Source: CAZXDS01 sp964639525 (lineage in GTDB: Bacteria > Bacteroidota > Ignavibacteria > Ignavibacteriales > Melioribacteraceae). Taken from it: 52,821 nucleotides of DNA. The position numbers and the translations under genes were made by a program. Shown here piece by piece: positions 1 through 8,778 of the stretch (position 1 is its first letter; every line of letters starts with the position of its first letter). The stretch lies in NCBI GenBank assembly GCA_964639525.1, contig CAZXDS010000001.1, positions 1 to 52,821 of the forward strand, given 5' to 3'. Under the pieces are notes generated by a model. The model was not told the origin of the DNA, ran no database searches, and worked only from the letters and a program-made list of their open reading frames with translations.

Positions 1-1
1 A

Positions 2-160
2 AACGACTGTGGAGTCTTTATAGGTAAAAAAATGGGGGACAAAAGTAAGAGCAAACTTTTGAATAAGTTTGGAATTGAAACCATACTTACCGAAGAAAAA
101 GACAGTGAACTTTTTATAAAAAAACATCTTCAATCTGCATCTCAAGGAAACGAAAAATGA
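2..160 (+). CDS. C-terminal end of a protein of uncertain family (possibly NifX/NifB-like)
   Basis: An open frame enters from the left edge and ends at TGA 158-160, leaving the last 52 residues of a gene that starts outside the window. The stop overlaps the next ATG (157-159) in an ATGA, the usual sign of translational coupling. The visible residues include DCGVFIGKKMG near the start and a later GIETILTEEKD stretch. This resembles the C-terminal half of the small NifX/NifB-type iron-molybdenum-cluster-binding fold, in which a glycine-rich strand is followed by a G-I-x-V strand and a terminal helix. The resemblance is weak and from memory, so the family is a guess. That it is a real gene end is more secure. 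Confidence 0.5.
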   Translation, partial: NDCGVFIGKKMGDKSKSKLLNKFGIETILTEEKDSELFIKKHLQSASQGNEK

Positions 161-567
161 AATTATTGATAATTTATACTGATGAATTCAACTATAAAAC
201 AACCGAAAAAGGTTTGGAAACAGCCTCTGAAAAAAATGAGAAAAAGACATTTACCAATACACTTGTCGGTTTTATTCATTTCGAGGGGAAAGACGAAGAA
301 AATCTTTCAGCCGTAGAAACAAAAATGATAAAACAATTAAAATGGGCTGCACGAAAAAACGAGACTCAAAACATAATTCTACACTCGTTTGCTCATCTTT
401 CCGAAGATAAAGGTTCACCGGAAAAAGCTAAATCTTTATTTGATAACGCTGAGAAAAGGTTAACCGAGTCAGGATATAACGTTTCTCAAACACCATTTGG
501 ATATTTTTTAGACCTCAATGTATCTGCTCCGGGCAGATCTTTGGCGAGAATTTTTAAGAATATCTGA
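157..567 (+). CDS. Stand-alone archaeal-type threonyl-tRNA synthetase editing domain protein
   Basis: This 136-residue protein resembles the N-terminal editing domain of archaeal ThrRS (a D-aminoacyl-tRNA deacylase-like fold), which hydrolyses Ser mischarged on tRNA-Thr. The recognisable pattern is the N-terminal strand MKLLIIYTDEFNY, a central HSFAHLSEDKGSPEKA block, and a C-terminal GYNVSQTPFGYFLDL block, matching the archaeal AHLS...PFG arrangement. There is no catalytic synthetase core, so the domain would act in trans. The start overlaps the upstream stop by ATGA, and an MFS gene follows 10 bp after the stop, so the three genes look like one operon. The window's own bacterial thrS (25416-27362) keeps its own editing residues, which makes this protein apparently redundant. 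It could instead act on another mischarged tRNA. The fold is a confident call; the substrate is not. Confidence 0.75.
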   Translation: MKLLIIYTDEFNYKTTEKGLETASEKNEKKTFTNTLVGFIHFEGKDEENLSAVETKMIKQLKWAARKNETQNIILHSFAHLSEDKGSPEKAKSLFDNAEKRLTESGYNVSQTPFGYFLDLNVSAPGRSLARIFKNI

Positions 568-577
568 TCAATTATTG

Positions 578-1822
578 ATGCCGTCTAATATTAATCAAAA
601 TAGAAACTACTTTTCTTTTTTATGGCATGCGTTTTGGCTTGCCTTAGCAAATACATTTGCCGATAGAAATACAGTACTTCCGGGACTTATAATATTTGTT
701 GGCGGTACACAAACTGAAGTTGGGATTTTAACCGCTATAACAGTAGGAATTCCGATAGCCTCACAATTATTCTTTGCAGGGTATTTAAGTCAGAAAAAAC
801 TAAAAAAATCTTTTCTGTTACTTGGAATTTACTTGCGTGTAATCACTCTTGCAGGAATTGCATTTACCTTATTAAATGTTAATTCCCTTAACCCGACATT
901 GATTATACTATTTGTTTTTACTTGGATGTTCATATTTTCTATCAGCGGGGCATTTGCCGGAGTTTCTTATACAGATATTCTCGGAAAAAGTGTTGAGGGC
1001 GAGTCGAGGAAAAAATTCTTTATTGTCCGACAAATTCTTAGCAGTATAGGAATCATAATCTCTGCATTAATTGTACGCTCCTTGTTAAAACAATATGAAT
1101 ATCCGCAAAATTATATTTTGATGTTTTTTGCAGCAGCATTTTTACTTTTCATTGCTTCATTCGGGTTTGTTTCAATTAAAGAACGCCCGACAAAAAAAAT
1201 ATTAACTGCAAATAAGATATCGGAAATATTAAAATCTATTCCCTACATTATGAAACACGATAAAAATTTGCGTGTGTTCATAATAATTATAAATCTGATT
1301 AGTTTTTCATTAACATTACTTCCTTTTTATATCGGCTTGGCAAAAGAACAATTCGGTTTAACCAAATTATTGGTCGGAAATTATCTGTTGATACAAATGA
1401 TTGGGATGTTGGTTTCAAATGTAATCTGGTCAAAAATCGTAAAAAAATTCGGGTTTAAGGGAGTATTAAAAAGTTCAATTATTATACAAGCTTCTCTCCC
1501 GATTTTAGCTGTTATTTTCGCTTTCAATTTTTCACAATTAATATTCGGCATTGTATTTCTAATAAGCGGTTTTGGATTAAGTGCACAAAAAATTACAAAT
1601 GGTATTTTGTTAGAAATATCCAATGAAACGAACAGATCGCTTTATACGGGAATATTCGGCGCATTCAGTTTAACGATAATGATTTTCCCACTTGTTTCCG
1701 GAGTGTTGATAATGCAGCTCGGCTACATTCCAATATTTATTTTCGCCAGTCTTGTCGCAGTGTTATCATTTTTCTATTTACCCCAATTAAATTGTTTACA
1801 TTCGGTTAATTCCAATTACTGA
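578..1822 (+). CDS. Major facilitator superfamily permease
   Basis: A polytopic membrane protein of 414 residues with about twelve hydrophobic segments, typical of an MFS transporter. The N-terminal half starts HAFWLALANTFADRNTVLPGL, and a charged loop near residues 200-225 separates the two six-helix halves. The frame is open from an ATG at 518, but that start would lie 50 bp inside the preceding gene. The ATG at 578, 10 bp after the upstream stop, gives a normal MFS N-terminus, so I chose it. The substrate cannot be read from sequence. It sits downstream of the editing-domain gene, but I see no functional link beyond likely cotranscription. Confidence 0.75.
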   Translation: MPSNINQNRNYFSFLWHAFWLALANTFADRNTVLPGLIIFVGGTQTEVGILTAITVGIPIASQLFFAGYLSQKKLKKSFLLLGIYLRVITLAGIAFTLLNVNSLNPTLIILFVFTWMFIFSISGAFAGVSYTDILGKSVEGESRKKFFIVRQILSSIGIIISALIVRSLLKQYEYPQNYILMFFAAAFLLFIASFGFVSIKERPTKKILTANKISEILKSIPYIMKHDKNLRVFIIIINLISFSLTLLPFYIGLAKEQFGLTKLLVGNYLLIQMIGMLVSNVIWSKIVKKFGFKGVLKSSIIIQASLPILAVIFAFNFSQLIFGIVFLISGFGLSAQKITNGILLEISNETNRSLYTGIFGAFSLTIMIFPLVSGVLIMQLGYIPIFIFASLVAVLSFFYLPQLNCLHSVNSNY

Positions 1823-1983
1823 AAACTCCTAAGGAATAATTAGATTTTCCAAGTATTATTATTAAATTGTTTATTAATTAAAATAATTGTATTCAAATAA
1901 ATAGTTTATGCTAAAAACTATTTATGGACTGAAACGTCCAATATTATTAGATAAATATTTTCTTTAACCTAAAAGGGATACAA

Positions 1984-3873
1984 ATGAAAAATAAATTTAG
2001 CCGGTTTTCAATATTATTATTTTCATTCATCATTTTACAAAGCAACATTAGTTTCTCACAAAATTCGGATATGTATATCCCGCCTTCAATTCATAAAATA
2101 TATGAGGGCAACACTCGTAGTTGGGATGGAAAACCTGGAAGTGATTATTGGATAAACAAAGCTGAATACAATCTTAAAGCCGAAATAAATATTGATTCTT
2201 CGATACTCTACGGACAGGGAGAAGTGAATTATTATAATAACAGCCCCGATACTTTAAAAATGTTGGTTATACAGCTATTCCAAAATAGATTTAAAAAGGG
2301 AAGTCAAAAAGATAACAAAATGAATCCCGCAGCATTCACTGATGGAATTGTAATTACAAAATTTTCCGTTGGAGATTCAGTAATTGATTTAACTGATCAC
2401 AAATATTATTTCTCTTCTACAAATTTATTTTTGCGTCTGCCAAACCCAATGGCACCAAATAGCAACATAAAACTAAGCTACAAATATCATTTCAAAATTC
2501 AGGAAGTAAGTCCGGGGAGAATGGGAAAATATGCTGACGGTGTTTATGACGTAGCATATTGGTATCCTAAAATTGCCGTTTATGATGATGTTCACGGTTG
2601 GGATACAGAAGAATATGCAGGTTCTTTGGAATTTTACAGCGATTTTTCAGATTATAATTTTGAAATTACCGTGCCAGCAAATTATACGGTTTGGGCTGCC
2701 GGAGATTTAGAAAATCCCGATAAAGTACTGCCTCAAAAAATTGCAGAACGTTATCTAAAAGCATCCCGTTCCGACAAGGTTGTAAGAATAATCACTGCCG
2801 AAGATTATAAAGACGGATTATTTTCAGATACACAGAATAAAAAGACTTGGAAATTTACTGCTAAAAATGTTGCTGATGTTTCATTTGCATTGAGCGACCA
2901 TTATTTGTGGGACGGCGTTAGTGTTATTGTTGATGATAATACAGGGCGAAGAACATTCGCACAAGCAGCTTATCCCGATAGTACTGTAAATTGGGAGAGA
3001 GGTGCTGAAATAACTGCAGCATCGGTTTCTTACCTTTCGCATAAAATGCCAGGTGTTCCATACCCGTATTCGCACATGACTTCATTTTGTAACGGAAGAC
3101 GCGGCGGCGGAATGGAAAATCCAATGATGGCTAACGATGGTGCTCCTAAAAGATTTTCCAGTTTTGTTAGTTTGCTTATGCACGAAATTTCTCACACTTA
3201 TTTTCCATTTTACATGGGAACAAATGAACGAAATTATGCTTGGATGGACGAAGGCTGGGCTTCTTATTTCCCAACAAACATGGTTCCAAAATTCGATTCT
3301 ACATACAGTCATTACAAAGTAAATTTCCGCCGCGCAAAAATGATGTTCGGCTCCGAAGCTAATGTTCCCCTTATGGTGCCAACCAAATATTTAAGAGGCG
3401 GTTCACTTTATTTTAATGCTTATCGACACGCTTATGCTGCTTATAGTAGTTTACATGATTTACTTGGAGACAAACTTTTCAAAAAAGTAATGAAGACATA
3501 CATTAAACGTTGGAATGGAAAACACCCAATTCCATACGATTTCTTTTTTACCATTAATGATGTAACCGGAAAAGATTATACGTGGTTTATTAACAAGTGG
3601 TTTTTCGACTTTGGCTATTGTGATTTAGCTTTGGAGAAAGCTGATGATAATCTGATTGTTAAAAATTTAGGGAATTTGCCTGTAAAAGTAGATTTACAAA
3701 TTAATTATTCTGATGGCACTTCTGAAATTATTCATAAATCACCTGCTGTTTGGGAAAACGGAGATAACCAGTTTTCTATTAAGCTTGGTGATAAAAATTT
3801 AACAAATGCTAAAATATTATTCGATGAAATCCCCGATATAAATCATGATAATAATATCATAACATCCAAGTAA
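1984..3873 (+). CDS. Secreted M1-family zinc metallopeptidase (aminopeptidase N-like)
   Basis: A 629-residue exported gluzincin. An N-terminal signal peptide (about residues 1-26, ending in a SFSQN-like cleavage region) is followed by a beta-rich domain with the aromatic repeats usual in M1 enzymes. The substrate-anchoring GGGMEN motif lies near residues 374-379. The zinc motif HEISH is at 400-404, with the third ligand E423 in WMDEGWASYF, which is the HEXXH-x18-E spacing of the family. All catalytic ligands are present. It should cleave N-terminal residues from peptides in the periplasm or outside the cell. The gene stands alone, with 161 bp upstream, a purine-rich AAGGGA before the ATG, and a good intrinsic terminator just downstream. 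No lipobox or T9SS C-terminal sorting domain is obvious. Confidence 0.88.
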   Translation: MKNKFSRFSILLFSFIILQSNISFSQNSDMYIPPSIHKIYEGNTRSWDGKPGSDYWINKAEYNLKAEINIDSSILYGQGEVNYYNNSPDTLKMLVIQLFQNRFKKGSQKDNKMNPAAFTDGIVITKFSVGDSVIDLTDHKYYFSSTNLFLRLPNPMAPNSNIKLSYKYHFKIQEVSPGRMGKYADGVYDVAYWYPKIAVYDDVHGWDTEEYAGSLEFYSDFSDYNFEITVPANYTVWAAGDLENPDKVLPQKIAERYLKASRSDKVVRIITAEDYKDGLFSDTQNKKTWKFTAKNVADVSFALSDHYLWDGVSVIVDDNTGRRTFAQAAYPDSTVNWERGAEITAASVSYLSHKMPGVPYPYSHMTSFCNGRRGGGMENPMMANDGAPKRFSSFVSLLMHEISHTYFPFYMGTNERNYAWMDEGWASYFPTNMVPKFDSTYSHYKVNFRRAKMMFGSEANVPLMVPTKYLRGGSLYFNAYRHAYAAYSSLHDLLGDKLFKKVMKTYIKRWNGKHPIPYDFFFTINDVTGKDYTWFINKWFFDFGYCDLALEKADDNLIVKNLGNLPVKVDLQINYSDGTSEIIHKSPAVWENGDNQFSIKLGDKNLTNAKILFDEIPDINHDNNIITSK

Positions 3874-3885
3874 TTTCTACTAACT

Positions 3886-3919
3886 AAAAAAAGCGTAAAT
3901 TATGTTTTACGCTTTTTTT
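3886..3919 (+). terminator. Intrinsic terminator after the M1 peptidase gene
   Basis: The perfect inverted repeat AAGCGTAAA (3891-3899) / TTTACGCTT (3906-3914) has a six-base loop and is followed by a T run. An A run precedes the stem, so it may work in both directions and also end the convergent SDR transcript that stops at 3951. Confidence 0.85.
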
Positions 3920-3950
3920 AATGAGGATATAAACCTGAATAATTTTATTT

Positions 3951-5008
3951 TTAAACTATCTCGAATTTAACATTAGTTAATGCTTCCGAAACACTCCACA
4001 ATTTTTTCGCGATATTTTCATCATGTGATAGTTTGTTGGATTCAACTTTAACAGGATAACCTCTCCATTCCTTCCAGCCATTTGGTCCAAAATAATCTCC
4101 ATTTACAACAGTTTCATCAAACGCAGCTCGCAATGTAGGCAAAGTGCCCTGTTCGGGAAGCATGGCAAAAAATTTATTTAAAAATGAAAATAATCCGCTA
4201 TTTCTCTGTAATTCGGTAGCCGTCCAACCCGGATGTGCAGCGGTAACTTTAACATTTAAACCGACTTTTTCAATTCTCCGTTTCAATTCATAAGTAAAAT
4301 ATAAATTTGCTATTTTACTATCTCCATAAGATTTCCAGCTTTTATATTTACGTTTTTCCCAATTAAGATCGTCAAAATTTAAGTTCCCGTAATTATGAGC
4401 AGCACTGCTCAAGTTTACAATTCGAGAACCTGCAGTTTTAGTCAGCATATCAAATAGAAGAGATGTTAAAGCAAAATGTCCAAGATGATTCGTTCCGAAC
4501 TGGAGTTCAAAACCATCTTTCGTTTTTGAATATGGCGGAATCATAACACCGGCATTATTTATCAGTAAATTTAATCGATCAAATTGNNNNNNNNNNNNNN
4601 NNNNNNNNNNNNNNNNNNNNNNNNNNNNNNNNNNNNNNNNNNNNNNNNNNNNNNNNNNNNNNNNNNNNNNNNNNNNNNNNNNNNNNATGGCGGAATCATA
4701 ACACCGGCATTATTTATCAGTAAATTTAATCGATCAAATTGAGAGTGAAATTTTTCAGAAAACATTTTCACTGATTCTAAATCTGCCAAATCTAATCTCA
4801 TCAAATGAATATCGGCGTTTTTATTTTGTTCTTTTATCATTTTTGCAGCGTTATTTCCTTTCTCCATATTTCTAACTGCAAGGATTACTGTTGCATTTTT
4901 GTTTGCTATAACTTGAGCTGCTTCAAATCCAATACCGCTGCTTGAGCCGGTAACAATCACAATCTTTCCTTTTTGGTCTTTGATTAAATCGCTTGTCCAA
5001 TTTTTCAT
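3951..5008 (-). CDS. Short-chain dehydrogenase/reductase, interrupted only by an assembly gap
   Basis: A classical SDR read in two pieces on either side of a 100-N gap. The upstream piece has the NAD(P)-binding TGSSSGIG at residues 20-27 and LINNAG at 97-102. The downstream piece has the catalytic Ser in LSSAAH (about S150) and YGDSK (Y176, K180). Both pieces contain the same GVMIPP stretch because a 55-bp sequence is repeated on both sides of the gap. Removing one copy and the Ns (155 bp) joins them into a complete protein of about 300 residues. Overall it resembles the retinol-dehydrogenase/protochlorophyllide-reductase-like SDR group; the substrate is unknown. Its ATG overlaps the stop of the upstream MBL-fold gene by 4 bp, so the two are probably coupled. 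Confidence 0.85.
4587..4686. other. 100-N scaffold gap flanked by a duplicated 55-bp sequence
   Basis: Exactly 100 N. The 55 bases before the gap (4532-4586) are identical to the 55 bases after it (4687-4741). This is what results when two overlapping contigs are joined with a fixed-size placeholder instead of being merged. It is not a biological duplication. Confidence 0.95.
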
Positions 5009-6018
5009 ATCTTCTCCATTATTTCTTTTTTATTCCACCATTCTTCATTCGGAAGAAAGCTATTGTAAATTATTGTTTCACCTACAACCGGAAGGACAAT
5101 TTTAACTCCTTTTATGTCTGCTGATTGTTTTGCCAGTTTCATTGGAGCATCCCAAGAATGTAAAGAAAGATTAAAAGTGCCGCAATGAATTGGATGATAA
5201 TATTCAGTTTTCAAATCAATGCTCGCCTGCACACTTTCTTCGGGAAACATATGAATATCGTGCCATGTTTTATTGTAAGCCCCAGTTTCTACAAATGCAA
5301 TATTGAAAGGGCCATATTCATTTCCAATTAATTTAAAACCATTAAAATAGCCCGAATCTCCGCTAAAATATATTTTATGATTTTGTGATTCTATCACAAA
5401 CGATTCCCACAAAGTTTTATTTCTGTCAAATATTCCTCTCCCCGAAAAATGCTGTGTGGGCGTTGCCGTTATCTTTAAATATTTATCAAAATTGCAACTT
5501 TCCCACCAATTGAGTTCAATAATTTTATTATTAGGAATTCCCCATTTTACCAATTGCTTTTTAACTCCAATTGGTACTATAAATTGCTTTGCCCTATTTT
5601 TTAAAAATATTATTGAAAATTTATTTAGATGATCATAATGATTATGCGAAATTAATACGACATCAACATTCTTAATTTTATAAATATCTAATGGAATTTT
5701 TCCATTGAATCTTCTCGGTCCAAATATCTTTGTTATGCTCTTTTCAAAAACCGGATCGGTCAATATTTTATATCCGTCTATGTTTATCATCAAAGATGAA
5801 TGCCCTAACCAAGTTGAGGTTAGTCTGTTTCCACCACTACGGTTAAAAAATGAAATGTCAACTTCTTTGTGCGGTAATTCATACTTTGGGCGCCGGTTGT
5901 TGGAAAAGAATATAAAATCTCCTATTGTACGAAAAGACTCAATAATTCCGGGTTGTTTCCATTCAACTTCATTGTGAAATTTTTCATTAATATAGTGATT
6001 GTTATCTTCCCGATTCAT
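5005..6018 (-). CDS. MBL-fold metal-dependent hydrolase (NAPE-PLD/UlaG-like)
   Basis: A 337-residue metallo-beta-lactamase-fold protein. The features are WLGHSSLMINIDGYKILTDPVF early on, the metal motif SHNHYDHLN near residues 123-130, a later FSGDSGYF strand carrying the bridging aspartate, and a C-terminal PIHCGTF histidine. The order and the WLGHS...TDPV signature match the N-acyl-phosphatidylethanolamine phospholipase D/UlaG-like branch, which hydrolyses phosphodiester or lactone substrates, rather than true beta-lactamases. No signal peptide is seen, so it is probably cytoplasmic. The stop overlaps the SDR start (ATGA), suggesting a two-gene operon. The actual substrate is unknown. Confidence 0.8.
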   Translation of the reverse strand: MNREDNNHYINEKFHNEVEWKQPGIIESFRTIGDFIFFSNNRRPKYELPHKEVDISFFNRSGGNRLTSTWLGHSSLMINIDGYKILTDPVFEKSITKIFGPRRFNGKIPLDIYKIKNVDVVLISHNHYDHLNKFSIIFLKNRAKQFIVPIGVKKQLVKWGIPNNKIIELNWWESCNFDKYLKITATPTQHFSGRGIFDRNKTLWESFVIESQNHKIYFSGDSGYFNGFKLIGNEYGPFNIAFVETGAYNKTWHDIHMFPEESVQASIDLKTEYYHPIHCGTFNLSLHSWDAPMKLAKQSADIKGVKIVLPVVGETIIYNSFLPNEEWWNKKEIMEKI

Positions 6019-6114
6019 TTTTTTAGTGTTACAAAAATTTTTGATGACGAAATAAATGCTTTCCCATTTATTATCAAGTTAAAAGATAATAAAATTACAT
6101 ATTGCGTATGATTA

Positions 6115-7023
6115 TTAATGCAGTTTTTTTCTTTTATTAAAATAACTGATTAACGCTTTGTCAAAAGGCTTATCGGTTTCAATCAAATTATATTCCATAC
6201 CATAATTGAGACAGCCGGTTTTAATTTTTGCAAGATATTCGTTAAAAGCAGATTGGTAGCTAGCTTTTATCTGATGCGGTTGTGTAATTATTTCCTCTCC
6301 TGTTTCCATATCAACAAAATTAGCATCTTTATTAAACGCAAAACTTCTCTCAATCGGATCTAAAATTTGAAACACAATTACTTCATTTTTTTTATAATAA
6401 AACTGTTTGAGTGAAGAAATAATTTTATCAGGGTCATCCAATAAATCGGAAATTATAATAACCAAGCCTCTCTTTTTGATTTTTTGTGCTGTGGCAGTTA
6501 ATGGTCTTGACGTTTCCGTTTTATTTGCAGGACTTATACTTGCTAATTGCCTGAGTAACGTCCTCATATAAATTCGGTTAGCTTTTGGAGGGAAATATTT
6601 ATCAATTTTATCGGAAAAAAGAACGAGTCCGGCAGCATCCTGCTGCTGTTGCATAATATAAAGTAAACTTGAGGCAAGTGTAACGGCATATTCCATTTTG
6701 GAAACGGAGCCCTTGTTTTTAAATTGCATAGACTTGCTTGTGTCAACACAAATATGAGAAATAAGATTTGTTTCTTCTTCAAATTGTTTTATAAAATACT
6801 TCTCGGTTTTACCAAAAACATTCCAATCTATATTTCTTATCGAATCGCCTTGAATATACGGACGGTACTGACTGAATTCGACACTGAACCCATGATACGG
6901 ACTTTTATGAAGTCCAACCTTAAATCCCTCAACCACAAGCTTTGCTTTTAGTTCAAGAGATTTAATTTTTGCAATAACAGCCGGATCTAAATAGTTTTTC
7001 TGTGTCGAGTTATTCAGAATCAC
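6115..7023 (-). CDS. DUF58 (vWA-like) domain protein
   Basis: A 302-residue DUF58 protein. It has the family signature GFSVEFSQYRPYIQGDSIRNIDWNVFGKTEKYFIKQFEEE (split here as Y-RPY-x4-D-S-x2-IDW and KQFEEE), followed by a MIDAS-like DTSKSM near residues 91-96 and a LIIISDL strand near 165. Such proteins usually pair with a MoxR AAA+ ATPase in protein-maturation or stress complexes, but no moxR is present here. The start is GTG at 7023, overlapping the upstream TPR-gene stop in a GTGA, which decides this otherwise non-ATG start. It probably lies in the cytoplasm. Confidence 0.8.
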   Translation of the reverse strand: MILNNSTQKNYLDPAVIAKIKSLELKAKLVVEGFKVGLHKSPYHGFSVEFSQYRPYIQGDSIRNIDWNVFGKTEKYFIKQFEEETNLISHICVDTSKSMQFKNKGSVSKMEYAVTLASSLLYIMQQQQDAAGLVLFSDKIDKYFPPKANRIYMRTLLRQLASISPANKTETSRPLTATAQKIKKRGLVIIISDLLDDPDKIISSLKQFYYKKNEVIVFQILDPIERSFAFNKDANFVDMETGEEIITQPHQIKASYQSAFNEYLAKIKTGCLNYGMEYNLIETDKPFDKALISYFNKRKKLH

Positions 7024-7637
7024 TTTCTTTTTTTCTTTCCGGCTCTTTTCAAAATATCTTCCGGAGATATTCCGAGAGTTTTTAATTCGGTTCTTGCCGA
7101 TTCCGCCAATTCATGATTTGGATAAGATTTTATAAACAAGTTGTAAGTTGCTTTTGCTGCTTTATAATCATTCAATTCATTTGCCTCAAGAAAACCCGCC
7201 ATAAAAAGAGCCTGCGGTGCATCATGAAAATTTTTATCACGGTTAAAAACCTTTTTATAGAAATCCACAGCAGTTCTGTATGATTCATCAACAGGAATTT
7301 CTTTAAGAACCTTACCATGATATAATTTACCAAGTTCAAAATATGTAGCGGTAAGAAGTTTGCTGTTTGGATAATTTTGAGTCAGTAATTCAAAATCTCT
7401 TAAAGCATTCATATAGCTTTTAATATCTATTTCTAATTTTGCAATTCTAAACATTGAAGAATCCGCAACAGTACTTTTGGGAAATTGCGTAATAATCTTT
7501 TGATACTCAGCCATTGCCTCTTTCATCTGACCTTTCTTTTCTAACATTTTTGCAGAAGTGTAAAAATCTTTATCATTTTGTGAACTACAAGAAAATAATA
7601 ACGCTGAAACCAATAATAAAATCCAATATTTCTTCAT
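7020..7637 (-). CDS. TPR-repeat lipoprotein (BamD/YbgF-like)
   Basis: A 205-residue lipoprotein made of TPR-like helical repeats with regular YxxIxxxFPxSxxAxxA-type spacing (AMAEYQKIITQFPKSTVADS, then DFELLTQNYPNSKLLTATY, then a later YNLFIKSYPNHELAESA). The frame opens ten residues earlier, but the ATG at 7637 begins MKKYWILLLVSALLFSCSS, a normal lipoprotein signal with the lipid-anchored Cys at 17, so I use that start. This architecture is shared with BamD and CpoB/YbgF; which one cannot be settled here. It is translationally coupled to the DUF58 gene by a 4-bp overlap, which suggests a shared envelope role. Confidence 0.78.
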   Translation of the reverse strand: MKKYWILLLVSALLFSCSSQNDKDFYTSAKMLEKKGQMKEAMAEYQKIITQFPKSTVADSSMFRIAKLEIDIKSYMNALRDFELLTQNYPNSKLLTATYFELGKLYHGKVLKEIPVDESYRTAVDFYKKVFNRDKNFHDAPQALFMAGFLEANELNDYKAAKATYNLFIKSYPNHELAESARTELKTLGISPEDILKRAGKKKRK

Positions 7638-7751
7638 AATTGATAAATCTCCTAATTGAAAAATCAAAAAAATTAAGTTTTAAATATACTTAGTATTTGA
7701 TAATGAAAAAATAGAATCGATTGGAAAAATAATTTATTTCTCTCTGAGAAA

Positions 7752-8690
7752 TTAACTATAAATCAATCTTTCCTTCTTTTTATTATTCATTAATTTTTTG
7801 TGATTTTTTGACGAGGGAGAAAAGTCCAAGATTGTTCCATTATTTCCAAAAGATGCTTTCGGGTAAAAATTATTATCAGCAATTTCCGCATAGGAAAAAA
7901 TATTCTTATCATGCATAATTAAACGTGCGGCAGCAACAACACGCCTTGTAGAACCGATAATTAAATTCATATTTTCAGAAGAATTTGAGAAAGCTGTGTA
8001 TGGAGTTATTATTAAAGATTCAATATTTGTATTTTTTAGCATTAAAAGAATTTTGGCAATTTCTTTCGTTTGCTGATTTGGAACGCCGACAATTAATTCG
8101 ACACTGACTTTTATTTTTTTCTTCTGAAATTCTGAAAATTTAATAATATCTTCCTCATTTTTAATATTATCCAAATTGATATATTTATCATTTAACCCGT
8201 AAATAAAAAGATAATTATCAGCACCTGCAATTGCCCACGAAATATATTCTTCCTTTTTTCTTTCGCACAAAGCCAGCGTAACATTTATATCAGTTTCTGT
8301 TTTTATCACATAAATTATGTGAGAAATCATATCCGTGTTGAAAAAGTTATCAACACCGGATTTAAGAATAATTGATTTAATTCCGTGAGAAGATATTTTT
8401 TTGGATATATTTATAATTGCTTCAACATCAAAGCGGTATCTTTCAATATTAGTATTGTTTGAATTGCAGAAACAATAATTACAGTTTTGGTTACAATAAT
8501 TAGAGATACAAACTTTAGCTTTTAACAGATTTTTTTTTCTAAAATATTTGCCGGTTAATTGTTTTACATACTCGAATAAAAAATTATCATCTGCACTACT
8601 TTTTGCAGAGAGTAAATATTCAACATCACTCTCGCTAATATTCTGCGAATCAAAAATGAGAGATTCTATTTTTTTACTTGGATTGCTCAA
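7752..8690 (-). CDS. Radical SAM protein related to the BioB/HydE group
   Basis: A 312-residue protein with the radical SAM cluster motif CNQNCNYC (C66, C70, C73, the CxxxCxxC pattern) after an N-terminal helical segment. The next strand, IKSIILKSGVDNFF, is like the GGxE/SAM-binding strand in this group. The C-terminal half (IITPYTAFSN..., then STRRVVAAARLIMHD) resembles HydE, where a similar stretch lines the barrel. Key residues of BioB that bind the second cluster are not evident. HydE normally neighbours hydG, hydF or an FeFe hydrogenase, and none is in the window, so HydE function is not supported by context. A radical SAM enzyme of this subgroup is likely; the reaction is unknown. Confidence 0.65.
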   Translation of the reverse strand: MSNPSKKIESLIFDSQNISESDVEYLLSAKSSADDNFLFEYVKQLTGKYFRKKNLLKAKVCISNYCNQNCNYCFCNSNNTNIERYRFDVEAIINISKKISSHGIKSIILKSGVDNFFNTDMISHIIYVIKTETDINVTLALCERKKEEYISWAIAGADNYLFIYGLNDKYINLDNIKNEEDIIKFSEFQKKKIKVSVELIVGVPNQQTKEIAKILLMLKNTNIESLIITPYTAFSNSSENMNLIIGSTRRVVAAARLIMHDKNIFSYAEIADNNFYPKASFGNNGTILDFSPSSKNHKKLMNNKKKERLIYS

Positions 8691-8778
8691 CTAATTCGTA
8701 CCAATTGTGAAGTATTTTACCCTTTACACTGTAAAAATTATGCCAAATAAAAATGTTTGTATGATATACTGGAACGAT

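Noticed and set aside
518..577. An earlier start for the MFS permease
   Set aside because: It would overlap the preceding gene by 50 bp; the ATG at 578 gives a normal MFS N-terminus.
4532..4741. Direct repeats of 55 bp as target-site duplications of a mobile element
   Set aside because: They abut the N run exactly on both sides and lie inside a conserved coding stretch; an assembly overlap explains them.
3951..5008. Two separate SDR fragments or a frameshifted pseudogene
   Set aside because: The break coincides with a 100-N gap flanked by an identical 55-bp sequence; collapsing it restores one clean frame with all catalytic residues.
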